Shown: positions 7,707 to 16,807 of the stretch, piece after piece
How the letters are laid out: every line of letters starts with the position of its first letter
Numbering within the stretch: position 1 is the stretch's first letter
Assembly: GCF_032461945.1 (NCBI RefSeq)
Contig: NZ_JAWCUD010000007.1
Coordinates: 1 to 64,000, forward strand
Direction of reading: 5' to 3'
From: Paenibacillus_E violae
Lineage (GTDB): Bacteria > Bacillota > Bacilli > Paenibacillales > NBRC-103111
DNA length: 64,000 bases
Notes under the pieces: generated by a model
Databases searched by the model: none
What the model saw: the letters and a program-made list of their open reading frames with translations, nothing else
What the model was told of the DNA's origin: nothing
Translations under genes and position numbers: made by a program

Positions 7707-8408
7707 TTACCGCTTCGCCTTATAAAACTCATGATACAGTTTCATGAGCGCCCTTTTCTCAATCCGCGACACATAGGAGCGGCTAATGCCCAACTCCTTC
7801 GCTATCTCCCGCTGCGTCCGCTCTTCCCCGCCTAGCTCTAAACCGAATCGCCCGACGACGACTTCCTTCTCGCGATCATCCAAAATCTCTAAATTCCGAT
7901 ATATTTTGCTTTTCTCTATCTTTAGTTGAACCTTATCCACGACATCGTCGGCTTCCGTACCGAGGATGTCAATCAACGTAATCTCATTCCCCTCTTTGTC
8001 CGTTCCGATGGGGTCATGCAAGGACACATCTTTCCTCGTCTTTTTCAACGAACGCAGATGCATAAGTATCTCATTCTCGATACAGCGAGCCGCAAAAGTC
8101 GCAAGCTTCGTACCCTTATTAGGTGAGAAAGACTCGATTGCCTTAATTAATCCGATCGTTCCGATCGAGATCAAATCCTCTAGATCTTCACCGGTATTGT
8201 CGAATTTTTTCACTATATGTGCCACAAGTCTTAAATTGTGTTCAATCAGTTTATTCCTTGAATAATCATTGCCTTCGGCCATCAGTCTAAGATGCTTTTC
8301 TTCTTCTTCTTCCGTTAAAGGTTGTGGAAACGCGTTATTTTTGACGTAGGATACAAGTAATGTTAACTGCTTGATTAATACAGCAATCGTACTGAAAATC
8401 CCAGGCAC
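7707..8408 (-). CDS. sigK: RNA polymerase sporulation sigma factor sigma-K
   Basis: A full-length, uninterrupted sigma-K, the late mother-cell sigma factor. Region 2 (NLRLVAHIVKKF, DLISIGTIGLIKAIESF) and region 4 (REIAKELGISRSYVSRIEKR) are intact. The hydrophobic N-terminal pro-sequence ends LLVS before YVKNNAFPQPL, the known SpoIVFB processing context. With GTG at 8408 (about seven bases after the GGGGGTGG site) the pro-sequence is exactly 20 residues, as in B. subtilis; GTG at 8417 would abut the ribosome binding site. There is no skin-type element between the two halves of the gene. A sigma-K-like promoter lies upstream. Confidence 0.95.
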   Translation of the reverse strand: MPGIFSTIAVLIKQLTLLVSYVKNNAFPQPLTEEEEEKHLRLMAEGNDYSRNKLIEHNLRLVAHIVKKFDNTGEDLEDLISIGTIGLIKAIESFSPNKGTKLATFAARCIENEILMHLRSLKKTRKDVSLHDPIGTDKEGNEITLIDILGTEADDVVDKVQLKIEKSKIYRNLEILDDREKEVVVGRFGLELGGEERTQREIAKELGISRSYVSRIEKRALMKLYHEFYKAKR

Positions 8409-8476
8409 TCCAGCCACCCCCTTCGATGTTTGCGGAACCTAGCTGCTTCTGAAGCCTCCGCTTTCAAGATTAGTAT

Positions 8477-8505
8477 TAGTGTATGTGGGTTTGTGCCTAG
8501 AAGTG
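8477..8505 (-). promoter_or_regulatory. Sigma-K/sigma-E-type promoter of sigK
   Basis: On the minus strand CAC (8505-8503), 17 bases, then CATACACTA (8485-8477). This fits the sigma-K pattern mAC-N16/17-CATAnnnTA exactly. CATACACT also fits the sigma-E -10 consensus, but no good sigma-E -35 is at the right distance. It lies about 70 bases upstream of the sigK start. Autoregulation by sigma-K is known in B. subtilis. Confidence 0.65.
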
Positions 8506-8633
8506 CCTGTACGGGATAAGTTACTTGAATTATCAGCTTGAACTTAGGAAGGTCTGTATAATACTGTGATGAGACAGAACAGGAGCCCCTCTCTTCTCTA
8601 AATCTAGCAATTCTGCTATCTTCATAAAACGAC

Positions 8634-10336
8634 CTATGCCGATGCGGGGAACACCGCCGGCGCGCCATATGGCGGCACCATCGGCGACGTTAAAGTATCG
8701 CTGCCAGTCCAAATCATGATCTTTGCACTCATGCCTGTTGTATCAGCGGGTAATGTGAACCCTGTCAGAGAAAGGTCTTGTGAATCACTGTACCCGGCAA
8801 CTGTGGCTGTTGCTTGTGAAGTATTTACCATATTGCCGCTGCTGTCGTAAAGCGCCAAAATGACAACATAATCTTGGGAGGTTGACGTTCCGTTGCGAAG
8901 GCTGACTTGAGCTGTTAGCTGTTGTCCCGGTGTTAGGGCTGTTGGGTTCACGTTACCGCCTACCATAAAGCTGGAGGCAGCAAAATTTTTAGCAAAGTTA
9001 GACGGAGTCGTATAACCTGGATTTTGTGTAGAATTAGGTGTGAAATTAAATGTTGAAAGCGACAAAGGAACGCCTTGTACAGAGACATTTTCAAACCGGA
9101 TGCGGTCGAAGCCATAGATACCGGTATCCAGATTGGTTAAGCTTTCATTATTGACGAGATTGGGTTGTGTCATCGAGTTCGTGACTTTAATGTTTCGGAA
9201 GGTAATATCTTTAATATTTCCTCCACCCATCTGGTTTGTATTATACGTAGTTTTAACGAACCACAGTTGGAATAATCGGCCGTCGGCATTATCGATGGTG
9301 AAATTTTCAAAGACATAATTCGAAAGCAATCCAATGCCTCCGTGGACGGAGTTAAAAATTCCCTTAGTCTGGTTGGTCATATTGCCCAGGATGTGTTCGC
9401 AGCGAATGATGTCTACATGATTGACGTAATTGTTGGAGGTTGGAACTGACACATTCCATGTCAGCTGCATGGGCGCACCGTTTACTTCCTGCCAAATCAC
9501 AATATTGGTAATGGTCATATTCGAAAAGTATAACTTTATCGTGTCATCATTGACTTTGAAGAAGCAGTTCTCAGCTGTGGAATTACCTCCTAAAAGCAAG
9601 CCGTCCGTATTAAAAAACCATCCGATGACATTTACGTTTTTCACCTCATTATGATTGCCTGTAAAACGCATGTTGATTGACTATTCAACAGATAGGTATC
9701 ACTCGCAAGCTCACTGGCGGATGTCATCAGCTTCACCGGATGCGGCGTAAGATCATCACCGATGCTGGCAGATACTCGAACCTGCTTATTGGTCATATCG
9801 ATATTCAGCATCAGATGAATCCATGTAGCAGGTATATTGGCATTCACTCCAAAAACGGATTGTATAGCGGTATTTGTCTGATCTCTAAAGGCCGTAACGT
9901 CTGGACTTACTCTTGTTGCGGAAGGGGCAGACAGGTTAAATCCCTTACCATTAGAGCCTTGAATGAGTATGTGAAAATTCTCGCTGCCATCCGAATTATA
10001 CACGTAAAAATAATCCGCCACTTGAGCGCTTCTTTGGATGTCGAAGCTGATTAAGGCATCGCCTGATGTAATAGCAGTCGGTAACATCTTTTTGGCAGTG
10101 AAGCTTCCTCCAGTCTGATGAACAATACTTAAAGCATGATTAGCTGCGTTATTACTCCCATCGGTAACCGTACTGATACTCGCTGAAGGATTCCCCGTTA
10201 TTGTCCAACCACTATCGCCTACCGAAGTGGAACTTTCAAAATGATCGTTTATGGAATAGGTATTGGCGTTGACTGTAACCGCAGCTGACAGGAACAAGTA
10301 TAGGACCATCGCAAGCCATAAAGACTTTTTGAACAT
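8634..10336 (-). pseudogene. Broken GH49-like (dextranase-type beta-helix) secreted hydrolase
   Basis: Two pieces in different frames. The 5' piece (10336-9641) starts with ATG after AGGAGG, has a signal peptide (MFKKSLWLAMVLYLFLSAAV) and a beta-sandwich-like domain, then shifts frame after SELASDTYLLNSQ. The 3' piece (from 9671 to 8634) continues as a right-handed beta-helix with NTDGLLL and VNDDTIKLYFS, matching the catalytic Asp region of GH49 dextranases, then a C-terminal accessory domain. The N-terminal half of the catalytic helix is absent, so this looks like an internal deletion with frameshift. It lies 75 bases after a sulfatase gene at the end of cluster A1. A GH28-like enzyme is the alternative. 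Confidence 0.65.
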
Positions 10337-10410
10337 AAATCCGCCTCCTACGATAAAAAAGCTTGAGAGGCGCCCTGCAAGCATACAGTAACGCCCCTCG
10401 GATATTTCAT

Positions 10411-11868
10411 TCAATTTCCGTCTGCAGCAACAACGGTTCCAGGCCATTTAGGCGTCTGATCGAGATAGCCCTGCGGCACGTGACGCTGAGCATCATAGCT
10501 TACTAATTGATTGCCGTTCAGCGCTTCGGTAAATCCGTACGATTGATAATATTGCGCCATGGCTTCCCGGCATTGAAGGCACAGCTCAGGATGCTCCGCT
10601 GAGATATCCGTAAACTCCTCCGGATCGTTCTCCATATTGAACAAGTTCATCTTGCCGCCATTGGTATGGTAAATAAATTTGTAGGTGCCCCAGCGCAGCA
10701 TCATCTTCATCACTCGGCCCCGGCCGACCTCAGCGAAGATGCGATCCCGCAAAGGTTGATCCGGGTCCGAAGCGGCAGCCAGCAGATCCAATCCCGAAGA
10801 GGCTTCCGGTACGATTCCGCCGGATGCGGTGATGAAGGACGCGTAAATATCCTGAAGCAGCGCCAGCTGTTCCCTTCGTTCCCCTTGTGGCACCGAAGCC
10901 GGCCAACTGACAATAAGCGGCACTTTGGCTGACGCTTCATAGAACGTGCGTTTACCATAGGAATAATGATCACCCAACATCTCTCCGTGATCCGATGTAA
11001 ATACGATGAGGGTATCGTCGATTAATCCGCACGACTCCAGTGTGTCGAGGATGCGCCCGATTTGCTTATCCACCTGCGATACGCTGCCATAATAGTAGGC
11101 CCGCATTTTCAATTCATCTTCCAATGTCAGGCTATCTATACCGTTAACCTTATAATCGTTCATCACGTCGATGGCGTAATCGTCAGGTGTGCGTTCAAAT
11201 TCCTTGCGTACAGGCAGCGGAACCTGCTCCAGCGCGTACATCGTATCGTACGGAACGCAAGGATCGAACGGAGGGTGCGGTTTAATGAAAGAAGAAAAGA
11301 TGAAAAACGGCCGGTTTTGGTTTTGGCGAATGACACGGCACGTCGTATCCCCCGTCCAAGCGGTTGTATGCAAATGCTCCGGCAGCTCCGAAATTTGAGG
11401 AACGTAATACAGCTCGCTCCGTTTGCCGTGGGGTTCTGTCAGATGGCCATAGCCCTGTTCACTTAAGAACTGCAAATACTCATCATCGGCAAAGTGGGCA
11501 GGAATTTCTTCCGACAGCAGCATGCGGTCAAAGCCGTAATGCTTTCTTTCCGGTTGGAAATGCATCTTCCCTACAGCGCAAGTGAAATATCCTTGCTTAC
11601 GAATCAGCTCAGGCAGTGGATGATCGATCTCCTTTGCCAAATTTTCATTTTTGAGCAGACCCAATTCAAATGGGTTTAGACCAGAAATCAGCCCGTGACG
11701 GGCGGGGACGCAAACCGGTGTTTGGCTGTAAGCTTGATCGAAGCATATTCCCCTCTGGGCAAGCCGGTCGATGTTCGGCGTCTTCACGAGCGGGTTGCCG
11801 TAGCACCCCAGCACATCAAAACGCAATTGGTCACACATAATGAGCAGTAAATTCGGCTTTTTGGCCAT
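10411..11868 (-). CDS. Formylglycine-dependent sulfatase
   Basis: 485 residues, type I sulfatase family. The N-terminal metal-site segment NLLLIMCDQLRFD and the active-site motif CVPARHGLISG (Cys53, pattern CxPxR) are present; Cys is matured to formylglycine. TSDHGEMLGDH near 290-300 gives the second metal site. No signal peptide, so it probably acts in the cytoplasm on imported oligosaccharides. ATG at 11868 follows GGAGGT. It lies downstream of another sulfatase and an ADP-ribosylglycohydrolase-fold gene. The maturase (anSME or FGE) is not in the window. Substrate is not deducible from sequence alone. Confidence 0.9.
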   Translation of the reverse strand: MAKKPNLLLIMCDQLRFDVLGCYGNPLVKTPNIDRLAQRGICFDQAYSQTPVCVPARHGLISGLNPFELGLLKNENLAKEIDHPLPELIRKQGYFTCAVGKMHFQPERKHYGFDRMLLSEEIPAHFADDEYLQFLSEQGYGHLTEPHGKRSELYYVPQISELPEHLHTTAWTGDTTCRVIRQNQNRPFFIFSSFIKPHPPFDPCVPYDTMYALEQVPLPVRKEFERTPDDYAIDVMNDYKVNGIDSLTLEDELKMRAYYYGSVSQVDKQIGRILDTLESCGLIDDTLIVFTSDHGEMLGDHYSYGKRTFYEASAKVPLIVSWPASVPQGERREQLALLQDIYASFITASGGIVPEASSGLDLLAAASDPDQPLRDRIFAEVGRGRVMKMMLRWGTYKFIYHTNGGKMNLFNMENDPEEFTDISAEHPELCLQCREAMAQYYQSYGFTEALNGNQLVSYDAQRHVPQGYLDQTPKWPGTVVAADGN

Positions 11869-11955
11869 GTCATTACCTCCGAAACTCCTTTTATTTATGC
11901 TGGACGTGTCATAATCTCACTGTGTCACATTGTCACAGCCTTAGTCAGTCCAACG

Positions 11956-13503
11956 TCAGACGCCGCCCTTTTGCAGAATTCCCTCCTGCCCTTCCCACTT
12001 CGGAAATTCCGCTTCATCCTGAAAGATGCCCTGCTTAATCCATTCCTTGCACGCAGGGTCCGTCAACGTTAGCGTATAATCCTCGCCATTGCTGCCGATC
12101 AGACCCAGATCGCGCTTCGCTCTCAACGAAACCGCTTCCGGATCGACAATCTCTCTCAGCAAAACTTCAAATTGGTGGAGAAGCTCCCGGTAGCTTTCCT
12201 CCCCTGCCAGGTCGGTCATTTCCTGGGGGTCCTCCTCCAGGTTAAACAGCGATGGCCGGTCATTAACGTAGTAGGTAAACTTGTAGCCGTCCTTCACGAG
12301 CATATACCAGTCCTGTTTAAAGAAATTGCCATGATACTCGGAGAATGCGTAGTCATGCCTTCCCTGCTGACGGCCGTCCTTGATCAAAGGAAGCCAGCTC
12401 ATTCCCGGACGATCCGGCTCCGTCTCCAAGCCTGCGATATCCATGAGCGTCGGATACAGATCAACCAAGGTGACCGGTTGATCAATGCGCTGCCCGCTTG
12501 GCAGCCCCGGACCTTTGACGATAAGAGGAACCCCAACAGAAGCTTCGTAGCTGCATTGTTTAAAGAAGAGCCCATGCTCGCCAAGGTTTTCGCCGTGGTC
12601 CGACATGTAGACGATATACGTGTTATCGTACAAATTTTGTGCCTTCAGTTCCGCAATAATTCTGCCGATATTGTCATCCAGTGCAGTAATCATCCCGTAA
12701 TAAGAAGCAAGGAGGTTGCGCAGATCCGGTTCGGTGATTTCCCCAAGACCGAGAGCATTTTGCATATTGCGTACCTGCGGGTGCAGCCGGTCGTTCGGAA
12801 AATGGGCGTCATGCGGCATGACCACGTTATCCGGATAATACTTATCGTAATACGGCTTCGGCACTCTGTACGGCCAATGAGGGAACATGAGTCCGACGTA
12901 CATGGCCCACGGCTTCTGTTCCTCGTTCTTCCCCTTGCGCTTCAAGTAATCGATTGCCCAATCGGTGACCACCCGGTCGTGATCGTAAAATCCGAGATCC
13001 TTATCGTATCCTGTGTTACCGTCCGTGACGACATCTTCGCATATGCCCGCATTGAGAATAGTCTTACGCTTATCTTCCCGCACATGGCCTTCGAGTCTGG
13101 AATACAAAGGTGTGGCACGCGGATAAGGATTAAACGCCGGACGCTTCTTGATAATTTTATACTCGCTGAATCCGCCGTCCTGATAGTCACCGCAGAAATC
13201 CATCTTTCCAAACATCGCTGACGGAATTCCCGCCTGATCCAGCTTTCGCGCCCATGTCATTTCCTCACGGTCCAGAGGGCAGCCGAGAAACCAGCTGTCG
13301 ATTTGATTCGGGTATTTGCCTGTAACAAAGCTCATTCTGCTTGGCGTACATACAGGGCAGTTGCTGTATGCTCTGCTGAAATAAGTCCCCTCTGCAGCCA
13401 ATTGATCGAGATTTGGCGTCTGAATATACGGATGTTCACGGTATCCCGTGATCAGAGGATGATGCTGATCGCTGCAAATGACTACAATATTAGGTTGGCT
13501 CAT
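11956..13503 (-). CDS. Formylglycine-dependent sulfatase
   Basis: 515 residues, type I sulfatase with IVVICSDQHHP at the N-terminus, CTPSRMSFVTG (Cys52, CxPxR) and YMSDHGENLGEHGLFFK near 310-325. No signal peptide. It differs strongly from the sulfatase at 10411 beyond the motifs, so the two probably cut different sulfate positions. Its start overlaps the end of the upstream ADP-ribosylglycohydrolase-fold gene by 14 bases, implying coupled translation. Confidence 0.9.
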   Translation of the reverse strand: MSQPNIVVICSDQHHPLITGYREHPYIQTPNLDQLAAEGTYFSRAYSNCPVCTPSRMSFVTGKYPNQIDSWFLGCPLDREEMTWARKLDQAGIPSAMFGKMDFCGDYQDGGFSEYKIIKKRPAFNPYPRATPLYSRLEGHVREDKRKTILNAGICEDVVTDGNTGYDKDLGFYDHDRVVTDWAIDYLKRKGKNEEQKPWAMYVGLMFPHWPYRVPKPYYDKYYPDNVVMPHDAHFPNDRLHPQVRNMQNALGLGEITEPDLRNLLASYYGMITALDDNIGRIIAELKAQNLYDNTYIVYMSDHGENLGEHGLFFKQCSYEASVGVPLIVKGPGLPSGQRIDQPVTLVDLYPTLMDIAGLETEPDRPGMSWLPLIKDGRQQGRHDYAFSEYHGNFFKQDWYMLVKDGYKFTYYVNDRPSLFNLEEDPQEMTDLAGEESYRELLHQFEVLLREIVDPEAVSLRAKRDLGLIGSNGEDYTLTLTDPACKEWIKQGIFQDEAEFPKWEGQEGILQKGGV

Positions 13504-15667
13504 AGGTCGGTGCCCCCTTCATGGTTGTTCCTATACTCGTAAGCGAAAATTTTCGGTAATGGGTATGACTGCCTTCCGCATTCGAAAATCCGATCATGCC
13601 GTTCAAATAAGGACGGTCGTCATCGGAAGAGTCGATGACCGGCGCGCCATTCACCGATATTTGGAATCGATTTCCTTCGGCCCTCACAGCTAAGGTGGAC
13701 GCGATTCCCAATTGCCAATCATAACGACTCTCGGACAGCACCCGGTATCCGTTATCGTTCTTATACAGCACTAGTTTTCCTTCCGGGGCGAATCCTACCG
13801 CATAGGAGCGAATGCCTCCTTGCACACGAAAATTGATTCGATGGTGTTCTCCCAACTGCGGAACGACAACGGTCTCAAACGCATAATCCTCCCAATCCAG
13901 CCTACCTGTATAGCTTTCCGCCGTCTCGCCGAAATAGCTTCCGCTCAATTCACCGTTCTCCAGCGTCCAGATGCCTCGCAAATAAGTCATTTGGCTGACT
14001 TCGATATGCAAGCCATTCCACTTTTCGAGCTTTTCTTGAGCAAAATCGATCGCATAATCCGGCTTCCCGCCAAAAATTACGTCATCGATATAACAGACGA
14101 GACTCGGTCCTTTGTCACCCTTGCCATCCATCGGAATGAACTCGATCCCCGCCTGCTCCAGGCAGCAATCGTTCAATCGAGGAATCTGGAAGACAAGCCG
14201 GATCCATTGGCCGGCGCTTAATAATACGGTGTCACCGTAGTATCGCGTGCCACTGTTCCCATCCTTGACATACAGTCGAGCCGTCACACGCTGGTTCGTG
14301 GAACCGGGCAGCATGACTTGGGCTTCCACCGTTTGGCCGGGGTATAAAATAGGCGAGAAGCTCGGGTCATAACGGCTGTCATTAAAATCGTCGGGGCGGT
14401 AATACGTTTGATGATATACTCGATAAGCGCAGCCTCCTTGAACACAGTCAAAGAGCACCTTTAAGGACCTCTCGCCGGAAGCGGCAAACTGATCCGTGTT
14501 CTCGATCCGTCCCGTCAATGGCAGCGGGTCGTTGTGCTCAAGGCGGAACGCATGCGTAGAACCGGGATACTCGAAGTGGAACCTCATGTTCTTCTCTGCG
14601 AATATCGAAGCCCAACGCTCCGGAGCCTCCTCGCCCGCAAGCTTATAGCCAAGTCTGGCGATATAAGTGGCGCACCATGGAATATCCAGTATATTCAGCG
14701 ACCCAATGACGCTCGAGCAGCACAGGAAATCATTAATCGGCTTCCGCCACTTGTCATCGATGGCTTCAATCCCCCCGCGTACTCCCATAATAGTAGCCAC
14801 GTTGGCAACGTTACAATCCGTATCCCAGCCGCACATATTGCAAATGTTAATCGTCCTGGAAAAGTCGCCTTCACCATACAGCAGCGATAAAATCATGACG
14901 GCCGAGTTCGGTATGATGTGGCAGTGTCCAGGGTACTTGTCGTAGCCGTAATGAGCCTTGACGAATTGAAACGCTTCCCGCCAATCGTGCGGGCTCGCCT
15001 TATAAAAGGCGATGACGTCGCGTGTCACTCGCGCATATTCGCAATCCGCAGGGATATGCGCCAGCCCCGTCTCGATGATTCGCTCGATATCCCGCTCAAC
15101 AAAAGCGGAGGCGATGCAGGCAGCTATGAACATCCCGCCGAATTTGCCGTTCCCATCGTGCGACACCGAAGCGATTTTCTCCGCAAAATGCGCCGCCATT
15201 TGGGGATTTCCAGGGGCGATCAGCCCCCAGCAGTCGATAAAAATCTGCCCACCGATCTGTTCGGCGACAGCGACTCCGTTTTGTTCGATAGACCCGGAAC
15301 GCGGGGCCATGATGCCGTTTTTCAAATTAAGGTAGGCGGTATGTTCGGTTGATTTCCCGTAGCCTCCCCACCAATAGAAGCCGTGGCCGTCCGGGGCGTA
15401 ATTCAGCCACGTCATCCCCATTTGCTCCGCCGTAATCTCCATTCCACATACGTAATCCTCTAGCGCTCTCAGGAAGAACATCGGACCGTTCGTATCGTCA
15501 TCTGCTGCAAAATTTTTAAATTCATGCAAATATTCCGTAATTTCACCGAACGTCCGCTCGATCCGGTCGTATGTCCAGTTCTCGATGTTTCCTCCGTGCC
15601 TGACGCCAATCACCTTGGCCAGCCAGCCGGCATACACTCTTTCCACGTAATCGTTTGGTATGGTCAT
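13490..15667 (-). CDS. ADP-ribosylglycohydrolase-fold protein with C-terminal sugar-binding-like domains
   Basis: 725 residues. Residues 1-360 have the ADP-ribosylglycohydrolase metal motifs DDDTNGP (56-62) and GWDTDCNVA (280-288). Residues about 370-550 look like a beta-sandwich, and 550-720 resemble a LamG/DUF1080-type concanavalin fold (LDWEDYAFET, VRAEGNRFQISVNG, IGFSNAEG). Classical members remove ADP-ribose from proteins, but the setting between a LacI gene and two sulfatase genes points to a carbohydrate substrate (inference). No signal peptide. ATG at 15667 is preceded by GAAGGTGA. Coupled to the sulfatase gene by a 14-base overlap. Confidence 0.8.
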   Translation of the reverse strand: MTIPNDYVERVYAGWLAKVIGVRHGGNIENWTYDRIERTFGEITEYLHEFKNFAADDDTNGPMFFLRALEDYVCGMEITAEQMGMTWLNYAPDGHGFYWWGGYGKSTEHTAYLNLKNGIMAPRSGSIEQNGVAVAEQIGGQIFIDCWGLIAPGNPQMAAHFAEKIASVSHDGNGKFGGMFIAACIASAFVERDIERIIETGLAHIPADCEYARVTRDVIAFYKASPHDWREAFQFVKAHYGYDKYPGHCHIIPNSAVMILSLLYGEGDFSRTINICNMCGWDTDCNVANVATIMGVRGGIEAIDDKWRKPINDFLCCSSVIGSLNILDIPWCATYIARLGYKLAGEEAPERWASIFAEKNMRFHFEYPGSTHAFRLEHNDPLPLTGRIENTDQFAASGERSLKVLFDCVQGGCAYRVYHQTYYRPDDFNDSRYDPSFSPILYPGQTVEAQVMLPGSTNQRVTARLYVKDGNSGTRYYGDTVLLSAGQWIRLVFQIPRLNDCCLEQAGIEFIPMDGKGDKGPSLVCYIDDVIFGGKPDYAIDFAQEKLEKWNGLHIEVSQMTYLRGIWTLENGELSGSYFGETAESYTGRLDWEDYAFETVVVPQLGEHHRINFRVQGGIRSYAVGFAPEGKLVLYKNDNGYRVLSESRYDWQLGIASTLAVRAEGNRFQISVNGAPVIDSSDDDRPYLNGMIGFSNAEGSHTHYRKFSLTSIGTTMKGAPTYEPT

Positions 15668-15733
15668 GAATCATTTCACCTTCACTCGTTAGATTTGGGG
15701 AAACGCAGGTTCGACCACCGCCATGCGGTAGAC

Positions 15734-16750
15734 CTACCTCTGTTTGACGGTGGATTCCCTGACAATCAGCCGGGGCTCCAAGGTGATTCTCTCAAAAGCT
15801 CTAGCCTCATCATCAATACGGAGCAGCAGACTCTCTACGGCAATACGCCCCATTTCCGCTACTAAATTGGATACCGAACTCACTTTAGGTCTGATTAAAT
15901 TACACCATGGGATATTATCGATTCCCACGACAGCGACATCCTCCGGTACGCGCAGCCCCAGATCGATCAGACCTTGAACGACACCGATGGCCACAAGATC
16001 ATTAGCTGCGAACACCGCATCGGGGATTTCATTCAAATTGTAAAAATAACGGGCTGCTTCGAGGCCGGTATCGATGGCAAGTCTTTCGCCGTTGTACACT
16101 AACGCGCTGTCGAACGCCATAAAATGAGAGGCAAGCGACTGCTCGTAGGCTGCATAGCGGGCTCCACGGTGTACCGACGTGCTGCCGGCGTAAGCAATGC
16201 GCCTTCTGCCGATGCGAATCAGATGATCCATCGCCATGTATCCTTCGTTTTCTCTCAGCCCTACCGTATCTGCCGGCATATCATCCTCGTAATTTCCGAT
16301 CAGAGTAACGGGAACGCTCGCTTTTTTTATAATCTTGCTTAATGTCTTCGGATGGCTGATCGATAGCAGAACAATCCCGTCCACATGCATATCGCTCGCT
16401 TCCTTGATGACGGCCAGCTCCTCGGACGGGTTACCGTAATGGTTGATCAGCACTACGCGAAAGTTGTTTTGCTTCGCCACTTGTTCGGCGCCCCACGCAA
16501 GCTCCGGATAATATGGGTTGCGAATATCGTCAATAGCGAGCGCGATTTGGCGGCGCAGCTTGGTCTTCAAGCTTCGTGCCATCATATTCGGCGTAAAGCC
16601 AAGCTCTTCAATCACCCGGTTCACCTTTAACCTTGTGACTGGTTTCACCCCGGGGGCGTTGTTAATAATGCGAGAAACGGTAGATTTGGCCACCCCCGCC
16701 GTCCTGGCGACGTCATTAATGGTTACCTTGGGTCTTGTTTCCAATGTCAT
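15734..16750 (-). CDS. LacI-family transcriptional regulator
   Basis: 338 residues. The HTH is VTINDVARTAGVAKSTVSRI at about 9-28, followed by the hinge helix (TPNMMARSLK) and a periplasmic-binding-protein-like sensor domain. GGAGGGGG precedes ATG at 16750. It sits in the middle of cluster A1, between the transporter genes and the enzyme genes. A palindrome just upstream of its start matches another upstream of the binding-protein gene, so it likely controls both, with a cluster-derived sugar as inducer (inference). Confidence 0.9.
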   Translation of the reverse strand: MTLETRPKVTINDVARTAGVAKSTVSRIINNAPGVKPVTRLKVNRVIEELGFTPNMMARSLKTKLRRQIALAIDDIRNPYYPELAWGAEQVAKQNNFRVVLINHYGNPSEELAVIKEASDMHVDGIVLLSISHPKTLSKIIKKASVPVTLIGNYEDDMPADTVGLRENEGYMAMDHLIRIGRRRIAYAGSTSVHRGARYAAYEQSLASHFMAFDSALVYNGERLAIDTGLEAARYFYNLNEIPDAVFAANDLVAIGVVQGLIDLGLRVPEDVAVVGIDNIPWCNLIRPKVSSVSNLVAEMGRIAVESLLLRIDDEARAFERITLEPRLIVRESTVKQR

Positions 16751-16769
16751 TCCCCCTCCCGAACCCGCT

Positions 16770-16788
16770 TTGGAATCGATTCGATTTT
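16770..16788. promoter_or_regulatory. LacI-type operator upstream of the lacI-family gene
   Basis: TTGGAATCGATTCGATTTT contains the perfect palindrome GAATCGATTC with a central CG, as is usual for LacI-family operators. It shares 17 of 19 bases with the site at 20355-20373; both differences lie in the palindrome and keep it symmetrical. Confidence 0.6.
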
Positions 16789-16807
16789 CATATTCCTACT
16801 GACACAG

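Noticed and set aside
7707..8408. Skin-type interruption of sigK
   Set aside because: The frame is continuous from pro-sequence to region 4, so there is no inserted element.
12172..13221. 349-residue plus-strand open frame
   Set aside because: Exactly antisense to a clear sulfatase gene, no ribosome binding site, no recognisable domain. A codon-bias shadow.
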